Assembly (NCBI RefSeq): GCF_002014765.1
Contig: NZ_MUYT01000004.1
Span: 248,001-312,000 of the forward strand
DNA length: 64,000 nucleotides
Reading direction: 5' to 3'
Origin: Lwoffella lincolnii
GTDB lineage: Bacteria; Pseudomonadota; Gammaproteobacteria; Pseudomonadales; Moraxellaceae
The position numbers and the translations under genes are program-made. Of this stretch, positions 37,019 to 46,078 are shown piece by piece (positions within the stretch are counted from its first letter, which is position 1; the number at the start of each line of letters is the position of its first letter). The notes under the pieces were generated by a model that ran no database searches, was not told where the DNA came from, and was given only the letters and a program-made list of their open reading frames with translations.

Positions 37019-39925
37019 TTATTTGTTAGGATTAGGCACGGTTAATATTTGCCCAATCACCAACATGGCATTATTGTCCAATCCATTCATCTTGGCAAGC
37101 TCAGATGGGCTGATGCCATATTTATTTGCCAAACTGATTAGGTTATCGCCTGATTTGACTTTATAACTTAATGTCGCCATAGGAACAATCAGCTTTTGCC
37201 CAACTTGCAATCGAGCATTACTGGCAATGCCGTTTAATGCCGCTAGGTTTTGGGTGCTGGTTTCAAATAGGCGTGCCACACTGATTAGGTTGTCCCCCCG
37301 CTTAACGGCATAAGTTTCGGTGGCAGATGTTGGCGTACTGGCGGTGTTGGTCTTAACAGAACGGCCACTGCTGGTGCTTGAACTGCCAAGCTTACCAGAC
37401 GACGTGCCACCATCTGCAGCTGGAATGGTTAACGTTTTACCACGGATAAGGGTGCTGGTGGTGCTAAGGCCATTGGCACTTGCCAAATCAGACACAGACA
37501 CATCATAACGGTTAGCAAGCCCAATCAAAGTATCGCCTGACTGGATTTTGTGCAAGATGGATTCGTTGTTTAGTTTGCGGTCAACTGCTTGTTGAGAGGC
37601 AGGGACTTTGATGGTTTGTCCCCTTTGTACCAGATGGTTGGCATTAAAACGGTTGATGGCTGCTATGTCTTCTGCTTTCACACCCAGCTTGTTTGCAATG
37701 CCAATGAGCGTATCGCCACTTTGTACTTTGTAACTGCTTGATACATTATCATCAGTCGATGCCAAAGCGGTCGAAGTTGTTGAACTGTTGTCTGACCTAG
37801 CGTTGATATTAACATTGATATTGGCAGGCAACTTGATGATGGTATCATACAATAACCCATCTGTTTCACTGATGCCATTGAGTGTTGCCAAGGTACTGAC
37901 AGGCACATTATAACGATTTGACAAACCAATCAAACTGTCACCACGACGCACACGGTAATTTTGCGTGGTCATGTTAGATGGACTTGGGCTTGTCGCAAGA
38001 GAACCAAGCTTACTCTTACTGGTGCTGCTGGTCTTATCAGGGATAAGCCATAGCGTTTGCCCTGTTAACAGCTTATCATTTGTATTTAAGTTATTGTAAC
38101 TTGCCAACTGATTGACCGATAACCCAAAGCGATTAGCCGTCTCTATCAAAGTATCACCACGCTGAACCACATAGCTGGTTGGCTTGGTTGCAGAAGAAGC
38201 TGACGGAGTTGATGGCGAAATTGGTTTGGCATCATAAAGATACAAACTTGACCCTGCCAGTAATGTATCACTTGGGTTGATTTGATTCCATTTTGCAATA
38301 TCACGCCAGCTGACTCCTGCTCGGGTAGCAATGTTGCTCAGTGTGTCTCCGGGTTGAACTCGATAGATACTGCGTTTACCACGGGTTGCTTCTAAATTTG
38401 CTGTGTTATTAGCTGTGCCATAGCTTAGGCGTTTTTCTTGACCCAATGACTCAAGCACAGACTGCTGAGTTTCTAGCGAAGCAAGCTCAACCGAACCTGA
38501 AGTATTTGTAGTAATGATTTTATTTAATTGTTCTTGACGTACTTGATTGCTAATCATCGCCAGCTCTTGAGCGGACAGCGGTGGCTCTGTATGACTGATG
38601 TTAGCAGAATGGATAGGTGGGGTGGGGTGTTGTGCGGAGACACTTGGTATTGGCGTGCTTAGCGTTGGTGTACTTGGTATGGGGTTAATGGCGGTGGGTC
38701 GATTGCCCCGCTGAGCAAAAGCCGCCAGTGCATCGCCTGACGTTGGCACATCACCAATTGGCTGGACACTGCTTGCCACATAACTTGATGTGCCTAAGGT
38801 CTGGATTGTTTTATCTTTGTTATAATCCACCGAGTTTGGAATGATGATGCGTTGGGGTGCAGAAGCTGATAGCACACCATTTTTTAACCCCGGATTTAGA
38901 CTAATCAGCTCTTGATAATCCACCCCTGTTACTTTAGACACATCGGTAAGATTGACCCCCACACCAGCTGACACTTCTCTAAAGTGCTGTTGGTTGGCGA
39001 TGGCTGGCAGATAAACATGATATGCACTGGGGTCTTTGACAATATCAGCCACCGCCAAAAATCTGGGAACATAGTTCATGGTTTCTGTGGGCAGGCGTAA
39101 TGACCAAAAATCGGTTGGAAGCCCCTGTGCTTGATTGGCAACGATGGCACGACTGATACGCCCAGGACCTGCATTATAGGCAGCCAGTGCCAGCTCCCAA
39201 CTGCCAAACTGAGTATAAAGCGTGCTTAAAAAATCATAAGCAGCTCGAGTGGACTCAATCACATCACGGCGACCGTCGTAATCTGATGTCTGTGATAAAG
39301 AATATGCCAAGCCTGTACTGGGAATAAACTGCCACAGACCTGCTGCATTGGCATTACTGGTGGCATTTGGGTCATAAGAGCTTTCAATCACAGGCAATAA
39401 CGCAAGTTCGGTTGGAATGCCACGACGTTCAGCCTCTTTGGTGGTGTGATATAAATAGCGACTGGCACGAGCGGTTAAACGATTTAAATAATCTTGACGA
39501 GTAATGAACCATGTTTTTTGAGCTTCGATGCGTGGGTTGTATGCTGGCGTTGGGTTCAGCTTATATCCTGCTCGCACCCTATCCCATAAATCACCATAAC
39601 GAATAATGTCTTGCTTTTTATTCTCCACCATTTTCATGTCGGTGGCTTCTAGTAAATCTGCCAATTCTTCCAGACTTTCTTCATCTAACAGTGCCTCAGC
39701 CTGATGGTTAGGACTGATGGCATTGGGGTTGGTGGTGTTAGGGCTGATAATGACAGGTGCTTGACTGGGTGCGGTGGGTACTGTATGGCTAGGGGCAGGG
39801 CGGACGGTGGGCTTTGTTGTTGATGTTGGTGTTGATGTGCTGGGTGTACTGCCACAGGCCACCAGCATCAATGCTGATACTGACACGGCCAACATTTGCG
39901 GTTGTAATATTTGTGGTTGTCGCAT
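37019..39925 (-). CDS. mltD: MltD-like lytic transglycosylase lipoprotein with seven LysM repeats
   Basis: Membrane-bound murein transglycosylase, 968 residues, about twice the size of E. coli MltD. The N-terminus MLAVSVSALMLVAC is a lipoprotein signal. The SLT catalytic domain (about 165-310) has ALLPVIESSYDPNATSNANA with the catalytic Glu, AGLWQFIP and LALAAYNAGPGR. One degenerate LysM-like segment follows at about 335-378. Then come seven canonical LysM repeats, each starting YxVxxGDxL and ending in a LxxP strand, separated by S/T-rich linkers. The ATG has AAGGAT upstream. It should bind and cleave peptidoglycan glycan strands at the outer membrane. Confidence 0.94.
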   Translation of the reverse strand: MRQPQILQPQMLAVSVSALMLVACGSTPSTSTPTSTTKPTVRPAPSHTVPTAPSQAPVIISPNTTNPNAISPNHQAEALLDEESLEELADLLEATDMKMVENKKQDIIRYGDLWDRVRAGYKLNPTPAYNPRIEAQKTWFITRQDYLNRLTARASRYLYHTTKEAERRGIPTELALLPVIESSYDPNATSNANAAGLWQFIPSTGLAYSLSQTSDYDGRRDVIESTRAAYDFLSTLYTQFGSWELALAAYNAGPGRISRAIVANQAQGLPTDFWSLRLPTETMNYVPRFLAVADIVKDPSAYHVYLPAIANQQHFREVSAGVGVNLTDVSKVTGVDYQELISLNPGLKNGVLSASAPQRIIIPNSVDYNKDKTIQTLGTSSYVASSVQPIGDVPTSGDALAAFAQRGNRPTAINPIPSTPTLSTPIPSVSAQHPTPPIHSANISHTEPPLSAQELAMISNQVRQEQLNKIITTNTSGSVELASLETQQSVLESLGQEKRLSYGTANNTANLEATRGKRSIYRVQPGDTLSNIATRAGVSWRDIAKWNQINPSDTLLAGSSLYLYDAKPISPSTPSASSATKPTSYVVQRGDTLIETANRFGLSVNQLASYNNLNTNDKLLTGQTLWLIPDKTSSTSKSKLGSLATSPSPSNMTTQNYRVRRGDSLIGLSNRYNVPVSTLATLNGISETDGLLYDTIIKLPANINVNINARSDNSSTTSTALASTDDNVSSSYKVQSGDTLIGIANKLGVKAEDIAAINRFNANHLVQRGQTIKVPASQQAVDRKLNNESILHKIQSGDTLIGLANRYDVSVSDLASANGLSTTSTLIRGKTLTIPAADGGTSSGKLGSSSTSSGRSVKTNTASTPTSATETYAVKRGDNLISVARLFETSTQNLAALNGIASNARLQVGQKLIVPMATLSYKVKSGDNLISLANKYGISPSELAKMNGLDNNAMLVIGQILTVPNPNK

Positions 39926-40173
39926 ACGCTCTTTATCCTTACCTTACTATCACTCACAACACGGAATTATCATTCACGACAATCACATCGACAGACAATC
40001 AGATTGATAAATGAAAAACTTATCAATGCTCAACACATCGTCTGGTGGCTCATCGTCTCATTAATTCATCGTTTCATTAATTAATGGCTTATCTTAAGAT
40101 AACTGACACATAAATGCAAAGCCTTAAGATGAATAATTTAAGATGAATGATTGATGAATACAGATGAACAAGC

Positions 40174-40728
40174 CTATTCAATGGTTACCTGCGACACTGC
40201 TTTTAACAACATGGCTTGATGATTCACCAATGACAATGTTGTGCGTGAAATGGTGGTATGTACCACAGGTTTGCCATCTTTTTCAAAGTGTTCTACCGTT
40301 TTGATGGTAACCTTGGCTTCATCTCCTGCGATGATGACATTTTGTACGTCAATATCATAGCGGTAGTTACCAGATGACTGCCAGCTTTTTTGTAGCTGCT
40401 TAAGATAGGCATCTTTATTAAGGTTGGCCTGTCCATTACGGTTAATGACAATGATGGCATCATCATCAATCAGCCTGCTAACGCCACTGATATTTTTACT
40501 GTTAACGGCTTGTTCCATGGCGGCAGCATACTGATACACATCGTTTTGGGTTGGGGAGACCGCTTGTGCGGTGCTGGTCATCAAACCAATGCCAACGCCT
40601 GCAATAGAGCCAATTAAAGCATATTTCAACGCTCGGCTTAACACAGAATTTAACACACGCTTGTTTACTGAGCCATTGCGATGGTATCTGTCATTGGGTG
40701 ATGGGATAAAAGCATGCAATAAAGACAT
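40174..40728 (-). CDS. Exported NTF2-like (SnoaL/DUF4440-type) protein
   Basis: A 184-residue protein with a long basic N-terminus, then a hydrophobic segment ALIGSIAGVGIGLMTSTAQA that looks like a Sec signal with cleavage after AQA. The mature part has the alpha-then-beta pattern of NTF2-like folds: VYQYAAAMEQAVNSKNISGVSRLIDDDAII, then antiparallel strands (YDIDVQNVIIAGDEAKVTIKTVEHF). Function is unknown; many such domains bind small ligands. GAGGTTG precedes the ATG. The CNNM gene lies upstream on the same strand with a 16-bp gap, so they may be cotranscribed. Confidence 0.75.
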   Translation of the reverse strand: MSLLHAFIPSPNDRYHRNGSVNKRVLNSVLSRALKYALIGSIAGVGIGLMTSTAQAVSPTQNDVYQYAAAMEQAVNSKNISGVSRLIDDDAIIVINRNGQANLNKDAYLKQLQKSWQSSGNYRYDIDVQNVIIAGDEAKVTIKTVEHFEKDGKPVVHTTISRTTLSLVNHQAMLLKAVSQVTIE

Positions 40729-40744
40729 AAATCAACCTCGTTAT

Positions 40745-41857
40745 TTAGTTTGATATCCGTTGTTCGGTTAAATCATCAGTTAAGCTCACGCCAAGCCGTT
40801 GACTACGCTTGTGCATCAGTTGTTTAGCAAGCTCTTGCATGTCTTCTACTTTGTCAATTTCATCAACAATTTCAAGACCCAGTAGCGTCTCTAGCACGTC
40901 TTCTAAACTAACCAGCCCCTTAACCTCACCATATTCACCCACCACAATGGCAATGTGAATACGCTGTTTTAACATGTAATCAAGCAAATCAAACAGCTTC
41001 ATTTTATTAAACACAAAACTGACTTCACGGCTTAAATTACTAATCGGCTGGTTAAGATTGCCATTGGCTCTGCTCAGTAGCAGGTCAGTCTTTAGCACAA
41101 ATCCTGTGATGTTATCTAATGCTTCATCATACACAGGCAGGCGAGAAAAGCCAATTTTGCTATGATTGGCAAACACATCACTGACCAAGGCATTTTGCTC
41201 AAATGCCATGATGACCGAACGTGGGGTCATGATGTCTTCGACTTTGATTGCCCCAAATGCCAACATATTACGAATGATGCGTGATTCAAGTGGGTTAATT
41301 TGCCCTGATTCTTCGCCCACACTTGCCAAAGCGGCAAATTCTCGGCGGCTAAATACCTGCGCATCTTTACCTTTGACCAAAAATTTGGTCAATCGCTCGG
41401 ATAACCAAATCACAGGATACAACAGTTTGATAACGCCAAAGACAAAATATGCCACCATGCCACTGAGTTGTCGCCAGTATACCGTACCCAAAGTTTTGGG
41501 AATGATTTCTGAGAAGGTCAAAATTACTAAGGTCATCACCGCTGAGAACACCCCAAACCACGCACTGCCAAATACCAAATTGGCTTGAGCACCAGCTCCG
41601 ATAGAGCCTAAAGTGTTGGCAATGGTGTTGAGCGTTAAGATGGCGGCTAACGATTGGTCAACATTGTCTTGTTTTAACCGTTTGAGCATGTCTGCACGCT
41701 TGGCATCACTTTCTTTGATGTCAGCGATATAAGATGGGGTGATGCTCAAAAGCGTCGATTCAGCCGCTGAGCAAGTAAATGACACCGCAATTGCCATAAA
41801 CACAAATAACACCAGTAAGACCACATTATGAGTGCTGGCATCAGTGGTGGCATCCAT
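40745..41857 (-). CDS. CNNM/DUF21 transmembrane protein with CBS pair (CorC/HlyC-like)
   Basis: Inner-membrane protein of the hemolysin C/CorC/CNNM group, connected with Mg2+ or Co2+ transport. From ATG 41857 it has 370 residues: a DUF21 membrane domain with the signature SAAESTLLSITPSYIAD (about 27-43) and four hydrophobic segments, then a CBS pair (VEDIMTPRSVIMAFE, and VVGEYGEVKGLVSLEDVLETLLG). The frame is open 66 codons further up to a TTG. That part includes a signal-like VWVCGALVCIGAGLPSTAFA but lacks a good start. I chose 41857 because family members begin here. No C-terminal CorC_HlyC domain is evident. The gap to yajC (41858-42347) holds a TATAAT at 42069 without a -35 and loose AAATGACATTAA repeats. 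Confidence 0.85.
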   Translation of the reverse strand: MDATTDASTHNVVLLVLFVFMAIAVSFTCSAAESTLLSITPSYIADIKESDAKRADMLKRLKQDNVDQSLAAILTLNTIANTLGSIGAGAQANLVFGSAWFGVFSAVMTLVILTFSEIIPKTLGTVYWRQLSGMVAYFVFGVIKLLYPVIWLSERLTKFLVKGKDAQVFSRREFAALASVGEESGQINPLESRIIRNMLAFGAIKVEDIMTPRSVIMAFEQNALVSDVFANHSKIGFSRLPVYDEALDNITGFVLKTDLLLSRANGNLNQPISNLSREVSFVFNKMKLFDLLDYMLKQRIHIAIVVGEYGEVKGLVSLEDVLETLLGLEIVDEIDKVEDMQELAKQLMHKRSQRLGVSLTDDLTEQRISN

Positions 41858-42347
41858 GGCAAATGCGGTGCTGGGTAACCCAGCGCCAATACAAACCAAA
41901 GCACCACAAACCCAAACATCCCACCAAGCACCACAAACCGAAGTAACAGGCTTGAATGATGATGAATAAAGCAATCGTTCCAATATGTTTGATGACCTTG
42001 ACAGGCTTGGCACAGTTAGGCATTTGATGAACGTAAACAAAAGCAACCTTAGCAACTAATATGACTCATATAATATGGGGAATGTGATGATAAAATAACG
42101 ATAAACCCCATCATCTTAGCATGACTTCTTGGGTGATTGAACGCTTTATTATCAATTAATTGTTACCAAAGCGTTTATTTTTTGGTAGTATGCCCCATTA
42201 TTATTTTTTATAATTTTTATTGTCAGTAAATTCCTTGAGTGTGAATGACTTTTGAATGACATTAATGTGAAATGACTTTAATGACATTCATTTTAAATGA
42301 CATTAATTTTATCAATTTTATCAATTCTATCAAATATCGAGTTGTGT

Positions 42348-42686
42348 ATGATTGCTTTTATTCAAACCGCCCATGCTGCTGGTGAACCGACTGGTGTGGC
42401 GATGTTTAGCCAGTTGCTGTTGCCCATTGCTTTTTTTGCCATTTTTTATTTTTTGATTATCCGCCCACAATCCAAACGCAACAAGGAACACAAGCAGATG
42501 ATTGATAATTTAAAAGTGGGCAGTGAAGTGATTTTTGCAGGGGGCTTGATGGGTAAGGTGTTATCCATTGATGGTGATTATGCCGTGATTGCATTAAATG
42601 CCAAAAACAACGTCATGGTACAAAAAGCCTCGGTCATCTCTGTGTTACCCAATGGTACGATTGACAACGTATCCACAGGTGCTTAA
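42348..42686 (+). CDS. yajC: Preprotein translocase subunit YajC
   Basis: Small inner-membrane partner of SecDF. At 112 residues it has the typical plan: a short N-terminus, one hydrophobic segment (LLLPIAFFAIFYFLIIRPQ), then a basic cytoplasmic tail with KRNKEHKQMIDNLKVGSEVIFAGG. The ATG at 42348 gives the family-typical start MIAFIQTAHA; the frame is open 17 codons upstream. It leads the yajC-secD-secF operon (95 bp to secD). The queA-tgt genes that often precede it are absent. Confidence 0.96.
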   Translation: MIAFIQTAHAAGEPTGVAMFSQLLLPIAFFAIFYFLIIRPQSKRNKEHKQMIDNLKVGSEVIFAGGLMGKVLSIDGDYAVIALNAKNNVMVQKASVISVLPNGTIDNVSTGA

Positions 42687-42780
42687 CACACTGCCCATAA
42701 AGGCAGACTTTTAGAATGTTTGCTGTTTTAGCTTTTTAAATCAGCGTTTTTATAAACGTTTTTATAGATAAGAAGTGATT

Positions 42781-44658
42781 ATGCAATACGCCTCTTGGAA
42801 ATACATCATCATTGCAATCGTGTTTGTCATCGCTGGCTTGTACGCCCTACCCAACCTTTATCCTGATGAACCTGCGGTACAAATCACCAGCAGTCAAGCA
42901 GGCACTGAACTTAGCCAAAGTGTGCTTGAGGAGTCAAAAAATCTGCTATCACAAGCTGGTGTTGACTTTCATGGTGCGACGTTAACAGGCAACAGTGCTT
43001 TGTTACGTTTAAATAATTCTGAAACCCAGTTAAAAGCACAAGAAGTGCTAAGACAAAAACTGGGAGATGATTATGTGGTGGCATTAAACCTTGCCCAAAC
43101 CACCCCTCAATGGCTACGTGACATCGGAGCTAAGCCCATGAAGCTTGGTCTGGATTTACGTGGGGGCGTCCGTTTTGTTCTTGAAGTGGACATGGATAAA
43201 GCGTTACAAAGCCGTCTGGAAGATGCCAGTCGTGAAGTGCGTCGTCATTTAAGAGCAGAGCAGATAGCCGTTGTCAGTCAAAAGCTGACCAAACAAGGCA
43301 TGCTTTTGCATTTTAATGACACCGCCACTCGTGATAAAGCTCAGCAGGTACTTGGCTTACCCATGCGTCATGCCTTTAACTTTAACGCAAGCTATGATGA
43401 GCAAGGTCCTGCTTTAAATTTGACCTATAACGATGCCACTTTAACCGAAATCAATCAATACGCCGTGGGACAAAATTTATCCACCCTACGCAATCGCATC
43501 AACGAACTTGGCGTGGCAGAAGCCTTAGTACAATCACAAGGGGCAAATCGCATCGTTGTTGAGTTGCCTGGGGTGCAAGACACTGCCCAAGCCAAACGGG
43601 TATTGGGTCGTACTGCCAACTTGGAGTTTAGAATGGTGGCAGAAGGCGCAGAGACCTTCACAGGTAGTCTGCCCCCTGCAGGAACAGAAAGCTTCCCCTT
43701 TGGCACATTAGATGGTCCACCTGTGTTACTTGAGCGTCAAGCCATTGTTACAGGAGACAAAGTCCGCAATGCTCAAACTGGTGTTGACGAAAATGGTCGC
43801 CCAGAAGTGAGCATCACCCTGGATAATGCAGGTGGCAAACTGATGCAAAATGCCACTCGCACAGCGGTTGGCAAACAAATGGCGGTGCTGTTTATTGAAA
43901 ACAAACAACGCATCAGCTATGAACAAGACGCTGTCAGTGGTGAAAGTAAAGAAATCCGCACGCCGTATGCTGAGACCAAAGTCATCAATCGTGCCAACAT
44001 TCAAGCCGTGCTTGGTTCGTCATTTCGCATCACAGGACTCGACAGCAGTGCTGAAGCAGCAGAATTGGCGTTATTGTTGCGTTCTGGGGCATTGGCAGCT
44101 CCCATGTATTTTGTTGAAGAACGCACCATCGGTCCATCATTGGGACAAGAAAATATTGACAAGGGTCTTTTTTCAACTCAAGTGGGCTATATGCTGGTGT
44201 TCTTATTTATGATTGTGTTTTATCGCCTATTTGGAGTGATTGCCAATATTGCTTTGGCATTAAACGTCATCATCATCGTTGCCATCATGTCCATCATGGG
44301 TGCATCGCTGACTTTACCGGGCATCGCAGGCATTGTACTGACCATTGGTATGGCGGTAGATGCCAACGTTTTGATATTTGAACGCATACGAGAAGAACTT
44401 GCCAACGGCGTGCGTGCCAAATCAGCCATCGTGGCAGGATTTGACCGTGCTTATAGCAGTATCTTTGATGCCAACTTAACCACACTGCTTGTGGCGTTTA
44501 TTTTATTTGCCATTGGCACAGGCCCAATTAAGGGCTTTGCCATCACACTTGCCATTGGCATCATCAGCTCGCTGTTTACGGCAGTGATGGTAACTCGTGC
44601 CTTGGTGCAAATTTTTTATGGTAAACGTAAATCCATCAAACATTTAAGCATTGGTTAG
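42781..44658 (+). CDS. secD: Protein translocase subunit SecD
   Basis: Uses the proton gradient to help pull proteins across the inner membrane at the SecYEG channel. The 625-residue protein starts MQYASWKYIIIAIVFVIAG at ATG 42781 after AAGAAG. The family motif LGLDLRGGVRFVLEVDM, the large periplasmic P1 region, and five C-terminal membrane segments (from about 470) are seen. The last part includes ALNVIIIVAIMSIMGASLTLPGIAG and GMAVDANVLIFERIREE. The gene ends ten bases before the secF start and its stop lies next to the secF ribosome site, so the two are translated together. Confidence 0.97.
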   Translation: MQYASWKYIIIAIVFVIAGLYALPNLYPDEPAVQITSSQAGTELSQSVLEESKNLLSQAGVDFHGATLTGNSALLRLNNSETQLKAQEVLRQKLGDDYVVALNLAQTTPQWLRDIGAKPMKLGLDLRGGVRFVLEVDMDKALQSRLEDASREVRRHLRAEQIAVVSQKLTKQGMLLHFNDTATRDKAQQVLGLPMRHAFNFNASYDEQGPALNLTYNDATLTEINQYAVGQNLSTLRNRINELGVAEALVQSQGANRIVVELPGVQDTAQAKRVLGRTANLEFRMVAEGAETFTGSLPPAGTESFPFGTLDGPPVLLERQAIVTGDKVRNAQTGVDENGRPEVSITLDNAGGKLMQNATRTAVGKQMAVLFIENKQRISYEQDAVSGESKEIRTPYAETKVINRANIQAVLGSSFRITGLDSSAEAAELALLLRSGALAAPMYFVEERTIGPSLGQENIDKGLFSTQVGYMLVFLFMIVFYRLFGVIANIALALNVIIIVAIMSIMGASLTLPGIAGIVLTIGMAVDANVLIFERIREELANGVRAKSAIVAGFDRAYSSIFDANLTTLLVAFILFAIGTGPIKGFAITLAIGIISSLFTAVMVTRALVQIFYGKRKSIKHLSIG

Positions 44659-44668
44659 GAGACAAAAC

Positions 44669-45892
44669 ATGCAAAATGACAACCAGCTATCCCCTAACTC
44701 ACAAAGCACCAACACGACAGAAATTAACGGGCAAAAAACTCATCGCAACCGCCGCCGCCCAAGACGTGATGGTAAAGGCAGTAATGTGGCTCGTCATCGT
44801 AACCAATCTTCATCAAACATCACCACAATCACTGGGCAAGTCGATGCTCAGCATGATGTTATCACCGATGCCACTGACAACAATGCCACCACCAACCTTG
44901 TGGCAGATGAGGCCGCCATCGCTGAAGGTGGTCTAAAAACTGTTGGCAATCAACGTTTGCTTGACTTTATGAAGTTTGAAAAACCCATGGGGATTTTGTC
45001 AATCTTATTGGTATTTACTGGCTTATTTGCCATCTTTTTTAATGGGTTAAATCTCGGATTGGATTTCACTGGTGGGGTGTCTGCCGATGTGGTCTATGAA
45101 CAGCCCGTGCAGCAGGCTCAAATTACCGATGTGTTGGCACAAAATGGCTTTACCGATGCGGTGGTGCAATATGTGGGGGCAAACACAGACTTGTTGGTGC
45201 GTCTACCACCACAAGATGACAACACCGATGGACTGGAAGTTGCTTTGAATCATGCCTTGGACTTGCCCAATAATAATGCCGAGATTGCCAACATCAACAT
45301 CATTGGCAGCCAAGTGGGCAATGATGTTTATATCGACTCGGTCATGGCATTGGCATTGGCATTGGCGTGTATGTTGGTCTATGTTGCCATTCGTTTCCAA
45401 TTTAAATTAGCGTTGGGAGCGGTATTGGCATTATTCCATGACACGGTGGTAACTTTGGGTGTTTTTGCCTTGTTCGGTTGGCCATTTGATTTAACGGTAT
45501 TGGCAGCGGTGTTGGCACTCATTGGTTATTCATTGAATGACACCATTGTGGTTTATGACCGCATACGAGAAAATTTTCGCCGAGTACGTGATTTGACCCC
45601 AAAACAGGTATTGAACCTATCTTTGACCGAAACCCTACGCCGTACCTTTATGACTGTGGGGACGGTGTTGGTGGTGGTGTTGGCGATGATGTTTTTAGGG
45701 GGAGAAGGATTATATTGGTTCTCGGTGGCTTTATTTATTGGCTTGATTGCAGGCACATACTCATCAATTTACATTGCCAGCTCCATTCCACTGCGTATGG
45801 GTTTATCACGAGATGATTTTGTGGTGAAAGTGAAACCTGAGTTTGAAGAAGAAGTGGTTAGCTTTCAAGATCCAAAAGCGTTTAGTGAATAA
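44669..45892 (+). CDS. secF: Protein translocase subunit SecF with N-terminal extension
   Basis: Partner of SecD in the accessory Sec complex. TAGGAGA lies just before the ATG at 44669, giving 407 residues; E. coli SecF has 323. The SecF part begins near residue 92 (FMKFEKPMGILSILLVFTG), with NLGLDFTGGVSADV and the conserved membrane block NDTIVVYDRIRENFR. The extra first ~90 residues are hydrophilic, with a basic patch HRNRRRPRRDGKG and an N/T-rich segment, and would lie in the cytoplasm. A strong ribosome site supports this long form. A terminator follows. Confidence 0.96.
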   Translation: MQNDNQLSPNSQSTNTTEINGQKTHRNRRRPRRDGKGSNVARHRNQSSSNITTITGQVDAQHDVITDATDNNATTNLVADEAAIAEGGLKTVGNQRLLDFMKFEKPMGILSILLVFTGLFAIFFNGLNLGLDFTGGVSADVVYEQPVQQAQITDVLAQNGFTDAVVQYVGANTDLLVRLPPQDDNTDGLEVALNHALDLPNNNAEIANINIIGSQVGNDVYIDSVMALALALACMLVYVAIRFQFKLALGAVLALFHDTVVTLGVFALFGWPFDLTVLAAVLALIGYSLNDTIVVYDRIRENFRRVRDLTPKQVLNLSLTETLRRTFMTVGTVLVVVLAMMFLGGEGLYWFSVALFIGLIAGTYSSIYIASSIPLRMGLSRDDFVVKVKPEFEEEVVSFQDPKAFSE

Positions 45893-45897
45893 GCCAC

Positions 45898-45934
45898 TGT
45901 TTTTTGTCATGGTCATGTTTTTTTGTCATGGTCA
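45898..45934. repeat. 18/19-bp repeat x2 after secF
   Basis: Two copies of tgttttttgtcatggtca (the second with one extra T) lie between the secF stop and its terminator. Confidence 0.8.
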
Positions 45935-45937
45935 TAT

Positions 45938-45965
45938 AAAAGCACCTAACTTAGGTGCTTTTTTT
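45938..45965 (+). terminator. Terminator of the yajC-secD-secF operon
   Basis: Near-perfect inverted repeat AAAAGCACCTAA/TTAGGTGCTTTT with a one-base centre, followed by a T run. In RNA the central bases would open to form a loop. It lies 46 bp after the secF stop. Confidence 0.85.
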
Positions 45966-46078
45966 AAACCAATGGTGATGATAAATTTTTACTTGGGCTA
46001 TTTTATGCGTATGCCCTTATCTGAATGGATAAGCATTTTAGGTTTTATAAGCATGTTAAGTTTTGTGATTCAAACATC

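Noticed and set aside
41858..42055. N-terminal extension of the CNNM protein to a TTG at 42055
   Set aside because: It contains a signal-like stretch, but has no good start or ribosome site, and family members begin at the ATG used here.
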